Source: Phycisphaerae bacterium | GTDB taxonomy: Bacteria; Planctomycetota; Phycisphaerae; Phycisphaerales; SM1A02 | Assembly: GCA_002683195.1 (NCBI GenBank) | Contig: NYSW01000037.1 | Span: 14,726-21,525 of the forward strand | Direction of reading: 5' to 3' | Length of the DNA stretch: 6,800 bases | Part shown: in pieces, positions 1-4,608 of the stretch | Position numbering within the stretch: the stretch's first letter is position 1 | How the letters are laid out: each line of letters starts with the position of its first letter | Program-made: the position numbers and the translations under genes | Notes under the pieces: generated by a model | The model's database searches: none | What the model was told of the DNA's origin: nothing | The model's input: only the letters and a program-made list of their open reading frames with translations

Positions 1-970
1 CAAGCACGCCACGAATCCGGGCGGCTTCGTCCTCCGCATGCACGATCGACGAGCGACCGACGCGATGGCGGATCCAGGCGATTCGCCAGGTCGGCGCCTC
101 GTCAAGGTCTTCGAGCAACCGCCGCCGCACCCGTTCCCGGGTGGAGGCATCCGCGGCGTCGAGATTGGCAAGGTCCGCCAGAAAGCGGGTCCCCGGGTCC
201 AGCCCGCGTTCGGGGACATCCACTGGCGCTCCTTTTCCGTCAAGCAGCCGAAGCCAGAGATCACGCCGCAAGGCGGCTGCCGCGTCGAGTTCGGGAAAGG
301 TACGCAATCGCCGTCGCACATCCGCGGAGGCCGAACCGCCCCCCAGGATCGGGGGGACCGAAGGAACCAGCGCCCACGCGGCGTCGACCACCCCTCCGCC
401 GTAGGCGGCGCCAAGGAATCGGTCGGAACGTCGACCCGCCAGGGCCAGTTCTCCAAGGAAGGCCGCCTCGGCAAGGACATCGGCGGATCGACCATCTGCA
501 ATCGCCGCTGCCACCAGACCTTCGATCACCACGGGGGCGGTTCCGCCGTCCATCGACGGCTTGCCGTCCATGGCTTGTTGAAAGGCCTCGCCCGCCAGTC
601 TGGCGTCGCCGCGACGAAGACGAATCCGACCTCTCCAGAGCCGATCGCCGATTTCGAGCCAGCGTTCCAGGCCCACCTCGAGGCCGACGCCGTCGGAGCG
701 AGGATCGATCGCGGCGACCTGATCCCAGGGGATGATCTCCTCGCGATCCAGTCCGCGGTCGATCCGAACGACTCGCAGGCCATCCTCCGACGCGGAAGCT
801 CGCTCGATCGCGACCGGATCGAGGCCGTCACGCCGATGAACGAAACGATCGACCATGCCGGACGCCGATGAAGCGACGGTCGTGAGGATCACCGCCCAGC
901 ACAGGATCGCCTTGCCGGAGATACCGGAGGTCGAACCCTCGAGGATGTCGCCCTTCGCTCGAATGCTCAT
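1..970 (-). CDS. Secreted protein of unknown family (N-terminal 323 residues, runs off the window)
   Basis: Reading the minus strand from the ATG at 970-968 gives 323 codons without a stop, up to the window edge, so the C-terminus is missing. I do not recognise the family. The N-terminus has a basic stretch, then a hydrophobic segment at about residues 21-33 ending in small residues (VASSASG, 32-38). This fits a signal peptide cleaved near residue 36, or a membrane anchor. Residues 65-90 look like a short beta-rich module containing IIPWDQV (79-85). From about residue 100 onward the protein is rich in Ala, Leu, Arg and Glu and reads as successive amphipathic helices, possibly TPR- or HEAT-like, though no repeat is clear. 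The start is well supported: a GAGGAG Shine-Dalgarno (982-977) lies 6 nt upstream, and the ATG shares its A with the TGA of the vWA gene (TGATG), so translation is probably coupled. The product likely works outside the cytoplasm with the vWA protein (inference). Confidence 0.75.
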   Translation of the reverse strand, partial: MSIRAKGDILEGSTSGISGKAILCWAVILTTVASSASGMVDRFVHRRDGLDPVAIERASASEDGLRVVRIDRGLDREEIIPWDQVAAIDPRSDGVGLEVGLERWLEIGDRLWRGRIRLRRGDARLAGEAFQQAMDGKPSMDGGTAPVVIEGLVAAAIADGRSADVLAEAAFLGELALAGRRSDRFLGAAYGGGVVDAAWALVPSVPPILGGGSASADVRRRLRTFPELDAAAALRRDLWLRLLDGKGAPVDVPERGLDPGTRFLADLANLDAADASTRERVRRRLLEDLDEAPTWRIAWIRHRVGRSSIVHAEDEAARIRGVL

Positions 971-1980
971 CAGCGTCTCCTCTTCGACACCGGTACGAAA
1001 CGAAAGACCCCTTCGGTCCGGGCGGCGATTCCACGGAGCGCCTCCTGGCTGGCGTCCTCACTGAAGGCGATGGTGTTGATGACCGAGGGCTTCCGACCCG
1101 TCGAGCCGTTGAGCAGCAGGACTTCCTCCTCGATCTCCCTGCGGATCTCACCATCGGTGAGGAAGAAGATGGTGTCGGGAGCCTGATCCCGCCCGGCAAA
1201 CAGATATTCGAACGCCGGCATCGGATTGGTGGGCCCTCCCGCGGATCGACTGCCGAGCCATTCTCGCACCTGAGCGACCTGCCTCGAGTTCGCCCGCAAC
1301 CATCCTTCCTGGAAATCCGGGAACTGCACCCCACCGGAATAGAGCGTGACCTTGAATTCCGCGAAATCGGGCAATGCCGAGAGCGAGCGGCCGAGTTCGG
1401 TCATCGCCGTCGCCAGGCGTCCGTCGTTGCCCATCGAACCACTGATGTCGACCACGTAGGCGAATCGTCGCCCACGGGCTCGAATCCCGAAGAATTCAGT
1501 TCCAGCGCCCTGGCCCGATCCCAACCCGGATCCCAGTCCATCACCGGTCGAGCCCACATTGGAATCAAGGCCGCCGGCCGCGGCATCGATTTCCAATTTC
1601 GGAAGTTCGAGCGTCTCGGTCGCTTCAAGCGCGAGCGACTGATCTCCCGAATCGACCTCAAGTTCAGGCGTGAGCAGATCTTCCGCCTCGAGGGATTCAA
1701 GCATCTCGGTCAGCGTTTCGTCGGGAAGCACCGAAAGATCAAGCACGATCGGGGCACTCGACGGTGGTCCGGGCGGCGGCTCCACCTCTGAAAAGTAGAG
1801 CCAGATCATGATCGAGATGTGCACGGGCAGGCTGACCGCGATCCCAAGCAGCACCAGGTGAATCCGACGTTGGCGGAGAAGTCGGCGTCGTTCATCGACC
1901 AAGGCGTCGATCCGAGCCGCAAGCATGACCCGATCGTCGCCGATCGTGGACTCGCTGGATTCGGCCTCGGGCGTGGACAT
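970..1980 (-). CDS. Membrane-anchored von Willebrand factor A domain protein
   Basis: A 336-residue protein. It has a short charged cytoplasmic N-terminus with a basic, coil-like stretch (residues 21-40), one hydrophobic transmembrane segment (about 41-63) and a Pro-rich stretch (EVEPPPGPP, 65-73). An acidic linker rich in Leu and Glu follows (85-133), then a Gly-rich segment (136-164) and a C-terminal vWA domain (about 171-332). The metal-ion-dependent adhesion site is intact: DISGS at 178-182 (D178, S180, S182), T251 in GGPTNP, and D276 in FLTDGE. It probably binds Mg2+ and a protein ligand on the periplasmic side. The single anchor plus Pro-rich stretch recalls the TonB/ExbD layout, but no TonB C-terminal domain is visible. 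The start has an excellent GAGGAG (1991-1986) 5 nt before the ATG. The gene is the first visible one of a minus-strand operon, divergent from pyrH and overlapping the next gene by one base. The vWA call is firm; the cellular role is not known. Confidence 0.93.
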   Translation of the reverse strand: MSTPEAESSESTIGDDRVMLAARIDALVDERRRLLRQRRIHLVLLGIAVSLPVHISIMIWLYFSEVEPPPGPPSSAPIVLDLSVLPDETLTEMLESLEAEDLLTPELEVDSGDQSLALEATETLELPKLEIDAAAGGLDSNVGSTGDGLGSGLGSGQGAGTEFFGIRARGRRFAYVVDISGSMGNDGRLATAMTELGRSLSALPDFAEFKVTLYSGGVQFPDFQEGWLRANSRQVAQVREWLGSRSAGGPTNPMPAFEYLFAGRDQAPDTIFFLTDGEIRREIEEEVLLLNGSTGRKPSVINTIAFSEDASQEALRGIAARTEGVFRFVPVSKRRR

Positions 1981-2024
1981 TGGTGCTCCTCATTCAAACC
2001 TGATGGGACCGGGGGACCTTCCCC

Positions 2025-2051
2025 TCCGGGAGTGCCATACGCACTCCGGGA
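2025..2051. repeat. Imperfect inverted repeat in the divergent vWA-pyrH promoter region
   Basis: GGAGTGC (2029-2035) and GCACTCC (2041-2047) form a perfect 7-bp inverted repeat around a 5-base centre. Beyond one G-G mismatch (2028/2048), a further TCC/GGA pair (2025-2027 and 2049-2051) extends it to 10 paired positions. It lies 45 bp upstream of the vWA start codon. It could be an operator or a hairpin in the vWA leader. No T-run follows on either strand, so an intrinsic terminator is unlikely. Confidence 0.55.
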
Positions 2052-2064
2052 CGGATATCCGTCC
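2049..2064. repeat. Perfect 16-bp palindrome, candidate operator
   Basis: GGACGGATATCCGTCC equals its own reverse complement over 16 bases, with no spacer. It shares its first three bases with the outer arm of the neighbouring inverted repeat, so the two hairpins could not both be fully paired in one RNA. The position, 69 bp upstream of the vWA ATG and 125 bp upstream of the pyrH ATG, fits a binding site for a dimeric regulator of either divergent gene. No known regulator consensus is recognised. Confidence 0.5.
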
Positions 2065-2145
2065 GCCATCCTACGAATCGAGCGGTTGATCCGCCGAATC
2101 CGACCGGGGTTTTTCGGACCTCCGCGTCCCGCCCCGCCTCGCTGG

Positions 2146-2151
2146 TATCTT
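2146..2151 (+). promoter_or_regulatory. Weak -10-like box upstream of pyrH
   Basis: TATCTT lies 37 bases before the pyrH ATG, at a place comparable with the TACAAT box ahead of thrS. No convincing -35 hexamer is seen at 16-18 bp upstream, so this is a tentative assignment from position and partial match to TATAAT. Confidence 0.25.
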
Positions 2152-2188
2152 CCTTCTTCGTATCACGTTTCCCCTGGAGTCCCCGCCG

Positions 2189-2914
2189 ATGAGCCACCCC
2201 CCCCGCCGAGTCGTCCTCAAGATCAGTGGCGAGTGCTTTTCCGCGCCCAACACTCTCGGAATCGACTCCAAGGACCTCTCCCACATCGCCTCCGAGATTG
2301 CGAAGGCAAGACAAGGCGGGGTTCAGATGGCCGTGGTCTGTGGCGGAGGAAACATCATCCGAGGCGCGACCCTGGCCAAGGACGGAACCATCGATCAGTC
2401 CACCGCCGACTACATGGGGATGCTGGGCACCGTGATCAACGGCGTCGCCCTCAAGGAGGCCCTCGAACGCCAGGGCGTCGAGGCCCGATGCATGTCCGCG
2501 ATCAATCTGACGGCGGTCGCCGAGCCGTTCATTCGGCTCCGGGCCCTCCGCCACCTCGACAAGGGTCGAGTGGTGATTCTGGTGGCCGGAACCGGAAACC
2601 CGTTCTTCACCACCGATACCTGTGCAAGCCTCCGAGGAATCGAACTCGGCGCCGACCGCCTGCTGAAGGCCACCAAGGTCGACGGCATCTACACCGCCGA
2701 TCCGAAGAAGGATCCGACGGCGACTCGATTCGATCACCTCACCTTCGCGGAAGCCATCGACAAACAGTTGGGCGTGATGGACATGACGGCCTTGACGATG
2801 TGCCGCGAGCACGATCTGCCCGTCCAGGTCTTCGACTTCCAGGTGGCGGGCAACATCGCCCGGGTGGTCGGAGGAGAGACGATCGGAACCCTGGTGGACA
2901 ACCAGGCCGACTGA
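2189..2914 (+). CDS. pyrH: UMP kinase (uridylate kinase)
   Basis: Phosphorylates UMP to UDP with ATP in pyrimidine nucleotide synthesis. It is a cytoplasmic enzyme of the amino-acid kinase fold and is usually hexameric in bacteria. The 241 residues equal the usual family length. Visible landmarks are LKISGE (10-15) in the N-terminal phosphate-binding loop, GGGN (52-55) followed by R58, ADYMGMLGTVING (73-85) of the UMP site, GTGNPFFTTDT (134-144), and the ATP-side segment KVDGIYTADPKKDP (163-176). The start has GGAG (2176-2179) 9 nt upstream. Codons 3-6 include a run of eight C (2197-2204), a possible slippage-prone tract. The gene is divergent from the vWA operon. rpsB and tsf, which often precede pyrH in bacteria, are not next to it here. 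frr follows after a gap of about 100 bases with its own -10-like box. Confidence 0.97.
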   Translation: MSHPPRRVVLKISGECFSAPNTLGIDSKDLSHIASEIAKARQGGVQMAVVCGGGNIIRGATLAKDGTIDQSTADYMGMLGTVINGVALKEALERQGVEARCMSAINLTAVAEPFIRLRALRHLDKGRVVILVAGTGNPFFTTDTCASLRGIELGADRLLKATKVDGIYTADPKKDPTATRFDHLTFAEAIDKQLGVMDMTALTMCREHDLPVQVFDFQVAGNIARVVGGETIGTLVDNQAD

Positions 2915-2950
2915 TCCGCCAGAGACCCTCGGAACCCGCGACCGTTCCAC

Positions 2951-2956
2951 TACAAT
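2951..2956 (+). promoter_or_regulatory. -10-like box upstream of frr
   Basis: TACAAT matches the sigma-70 -10 consensus at five of six positions. Its end overlaps an ATG at 2955 that opens the longest version of the frr frame, an argument against that ATG as the translation start. The best -35 candidate, TCGGAA (2929-2934, 16-bp spacing), is poor. The same hexamer precedes thrS. Confidence 0.4.
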
Positions 2957-3017
2957 GAGCGATCAGCCCCCCCCGCGAACATCCACGACGCCACCCGTCG
3001 TGAACCGGAGACGACCG

Positions 3018-3578
3018 ATGGACATCGACGAGACCCTGCTCGAATGTGGCGAGACCATGGACAAGTCCCTGGAGTACCTCCAGAAGGAACTCCGCGGCAT
3101 CCGCACCGGCCGGGCCAACACCGCCCTTTTGGAGTACGTCAAGGTCGAGTACTACGGATCGCAGACCGACCTTCGCGAACTTTCAGCGATCTCCGTGGCC
3201 GAAAGTCAGCAGCTTCTGGTCAAGCCTTTCGACCCGGCGGCCAAGAACGACATCATCAAGGCGATCGAAGCCGCGGATCTCGGACTGAATCCGATGTCCG
3301 AGGGCAACGCCATCCGGGTGACGGTTCCCGCCCCCTCCGCCGATCGGCGGAAGCAGCTGGTGGTTCAGGTGAAGAAGATGGGCGAGGACGCCAAGATCGC
3401 CTGCCGGAACGCTCGACGAGACGCGATCAAGGCCATCGAAGCCACCGGCAGTGAGCAGAAGCTCTCCGACGACGACGTCGATCACGCCAAGAGCGAGGTC
3501 GAGGATGCGACCAAGACCCATGTCAGCCGAGTCGACGAACTGATCGCCAAGAAGGTGACGGAAGTCGAGGACGTCTGA
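3018..3578 (+). CDS. frr: Ribosome recycling factor
   Basis: Works with EF-G to split the post-termination ribosome and free it for a new round of translation; it is a cytoplasmic, tRNA-shaped two-domain protein. From ATG 3018 the product is 186 residues, very close to the usual 185. Family landmarks are ELRGIRTGRANTALLEYV (24-41) in the first helix of the triple-helix bundle, VKPFDP (68-73), NPMSEGNAIRVTVP (91-104) of the hinge and beta domain, and RRKQLVVQVKKMGEDAKIACR (110-130) running into NARRDA. I chose 3018 because GGAG (3007-3010) sits 7 nt upstream. The longer frame from 2955 adds 21 Pro/Arg-rich residues not typical of the family, lacks a Shine-Dalgarno, and its ATG overlaps a TACAAT box. 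pyrH followed by frr is a widely conserved order. The usual uppS/cdsA do not follow; nrdR does. Confidence 0.96.
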   Translation: MDIDETLLECGETMDKSLEYLQKELRGIRTGRANTALLEYVKVEYYGSQTDLRELSAISVAESQQLLVKPFDPAAKNDIIKAIEAADLGLNPMSEGNAIRVTVPAPSADRRKQLVVQVKKMGEDAKIACRNARRDAIKAIEATGSEQKLSDDDVDHAKSEVEDATKTHVSRVDELIAKKVTEVEDV

Positions 3579-3611
3579 CCCCTCGAGGTCGCTCCGACCC
3601 GTGTAAAAGCG

Positions 3612-3655
3612 TTCTGGGGAGGGAATCCCGGTTTGACCCCGGGCCTCTCCTCGAA
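3612..3655 (+). other. Strong two-part hairpin between frr and nrdR, tRNA minihelix-like
   Basis: An outer 7-bp stem, GGGGAGG (3616-3622) with CCTCTCC (3644-3650), contains one G-U pair. It encloses an inner 5-bp stem, CCCGG (3627-3631) with CCGGG (3639-3643), closing a 7-base loop TTTGACC. Only GAAT is unpaired on the left and nothing on the right, so the stems can stack. A further TTC/GAA (3612-3614, 3653-3655) may extend it. The 7 + 5 bp plan with a 7-base TT-GA loop copies a tRNA acceptor stem and T-arm, but there is no D-arm or anticodon arm, and the bases after the stem are TCGA, not a discriminator base plus CCA. No U-tract follows, so it is not a classical terminator. It may protect the frr transcript 3' end or structure the nrdR leader (inference). 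Confidence 0.5.
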
Positions 3656-3695
3656 GACCATGCGGGGGATCAGGTCACCGTCATCGGGAGATCCC

Positions 3696-4199
3696 TTGCG
3701 CTGCCCCTTCTGCGATTCAACGAAGATCAGAGTGGTCGACTCCCGTCCCAGCGACGACGGAACCTCCATTCGGCGCCGTCGAGAATGTGAACACGACGGG
3801 TGCGCCAAGCGCTTCACGACCTACGAACGGGTCGAGCAGGTTCGTCGCCTCGTGGTGGTCAAGCGTGACGCGAGCCGGGTCCCGTTTGATTCCGAAAAGA
3901 TTCTCAAGGGGCTCCACGCCGCCTGCGGCAAGCGGCCGATCAGCGAAGATGCCAAGGAAGATCTGGTTCGGACCCTCGAAGACCGGCTCCATCGGGAGTT
4001 CGATCGCGAGGTCACCACCTGCGAGATCGGACGCCGTCTTTCCACCGCCCTCCGAGGCATCGATGCCGTCGCCTACATCCGATTCGCCAGCGAGCAGGAG
4101 CAGTTCGGAGGGGCCGATGACTTCGCGGCCCTGCTGGACGAACTCAAACGCAAGCCCCCGCCGCCGAAGAATCAGGAACCGCTCTTCGAGGAAGGTTGA
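3696..4199 (+). CDS. nrdR: Transcriptional repressor NrdR (zinc ribbon plus ATP-cone)
   Basis: NrdR senses ATP/dATP and represses ribonucleotide reductase genes by binding NrdR boxes; it acts in the cytoplasm as an oligomer. From TTG 3696 the product is 167 residues (E. coli has 149) and begins with the family's canonical RCPFC. TTG has GGGAG (3686-3690) 5 nt upstream. Longer versions of the frame (TTG 3633, ATG 3660) add an unrelated N-terminal extension and begin in or just after a strong hairpin. The zinc ribbon uses C3, C6, C31 and C36, with VVDSRPSDDG (13-22) and RRRREC (26-31), then KRFTTYERVE (38-47). The ATP-cone covers about 49-139 (VVKRDASRVPF, then AYIRFASE). The second cysteine pair is spaced C-x4-C (CEHDGC), not the usual C-x2-C, an apparent two-residue insertion. 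The C-terminal tail is Pro/Lys-rich and then acidic. No NrdR box is seen in this window. Confidence 0.94.
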   Translation: MRCPFCDSTKIRVVDSRPSDDGTSIRRRRECEHDGCAKRFTTYERVEQVRRLVVVKRDASRVPFDSEKILKGLHAACGKRPISEDAKEDLVRTLEDRLHREFDREVTTCEIGRRLSTALRGIDAVAYIRFASEQEQFGGADDFAALLDELKRKPPPPKNQEPLFEEG

Positions 4200-4561
4200 G
4201 TCGCAGGCCGTGGTTCAATGACCGAGGCCGAGCCATCGGAAGAATCGACGAACCGCCGGGAGTTTCGGACGAGGAAGTTCATCCACCCCCGGGATCGCGA
4301 TCACCGCGGCGGTTTCACCCATGCGAAAGGTGCTGCCCTCCTCGGCTTGGATCACGATCCTCACCGGAAAACGTTGCGCAAGCCGCACCCAGTCGAGGGA
4401 GTGATGGTCTACGACCTCGTGGCCGGCGTTCGGGAGAGGCCGCTGGAAACCCGATCGACGCTCAGGATCGGCGACGGTTGATCCCGCCCGATGGCTTCCT
4501 CGGCCCGCAAGGATCCTGGTCCGACGGCTCCCCGATCACGGTGGGAGCCTGATCGACCCCG
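4200..4561. other. nrdR-thrS intergenic stretch with mirrored open frames
   Basis: This stretch of about 360 bases holds no gene I can identify. Two frames, codon-aligned on opposite strands, are open over most of it. The plus frame has an ATG at 4218 and is listed separately as a weak candidate. The minus frame ends with TGA at 4217-4215 and runs open from about 4535, but its only usual start is an internal GTG with no Shine-Dalgarno. It reads fairly protein-like (for example DWVRLAQRFPVRIVIQA, and a basic end RRFFRWLGLGH). TTCAAT at 4213-4218 resembles the -10-like boxes of frr and thrS. No tRNA, terminator or long repeat was found. Confidence 0.4.
4218..4481 (+). CDS. Doubtful small hypothetical protein between nrdR and thrS
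   Basis: An 87-residue frame with ATG 18 bases after the nrdR stop. The N-terminus is acidic (MTEAEPSEES) and the rest is rich in Arg, His and Asp; there is no cysteine, signal peptide or recognisable motif. For it: the ATG, the co-directional position, and a counted third-position GC of about 75% over the frame. Against it: no Shine-Dalgarno, a high His/Asp content of the kind produced by reading antisense to GTG/ATC codons, and an equally open mirrored frame on the other strand. The ATG also overlaps a TTCAAT box, much as the rejected upstream ATG of frr overlaps TACAAT. I regard this as more likely non-coding than coding. Confidence 0.18.
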   Translation: MTEAEPSEESTNRREFRTRKFIHPRDRDHRGGFTHAKGAALLGLDHDPHRKTLRKPHPVEGVMVYDLVAGVRERPLETRSTLRIGDG

Positions 4562-4567
4562 TACAAT
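4562..4567 (+). promoter_or_regulatory. -10-like box upstream of thrS
   Basis: TACAAT, the same hexamer found ahead of frr, lies 41 bases before the thrS ATG. That leaves a leader of only about 35 bases, too short for a T-box riboswitch or a long tRNA-mimicking operator. No good -35 hexamer is visible at the usual spacing. The leader contains a small tandem repeat, GATTC-GATTC-GATCC (4571-4585), and a C-rich stretch. Confidence 0.4.
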
Positions 4568-4608
4568 CCTGATTCGATTCGATCCGTCCTCCCCCCAGAG
4601 ACCCCGCC

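Noticed and set aside
38..871. 277-codon plus-strand frame opposite the left-edge gene
   Set aside because: Composition is rich in Arg, Gly and His with no motif, while the minus strand carries a longer uninterrupted frame with a strong ribosome site and coupling to the vWA gene.
2098..2119. Intrinsic terminator around the T5 run at 2110-2114
   Set aside because: The only pairing is TCCGA with TCGGA around the T-run itself, so the T-run lies in the loop and not after a stem.
1819..2958. 379-codon plus-strand frame across the vWA start, the divergent spacer and pyrH
   Set aside because: It overlaps pyrH in another frame, crosses the palindromic promoter region, and its product is low-complexity Arg/Pro/Gly-rich.
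3579..3650. A complete tRNA gene ending at the T-arm-like hairpin
   Set aside because: The bases 70-72 nt upstream do not pair with CCTCTCC, no D-arm or anticodon arm can be drawn, and the acceptor partner lies only 4 bases before the T-stem.
2919..4604. Shared 10-mer CCAGAGACCC upstream of both frr and thrS
   Set aside because: The copies lie at different positions relative to the -10-like boxes, upstream of one and downstream of the other, so a common regulatory role is unlikely.
4562..4608. T-box riboswitch or tRNA-mimicking operator ahead of thrS
   Set aside because: The likely leader is only about 35 bases from the -10-like box to the ATG and shows no stem-loop with a Thr specifier or T-box sequence.
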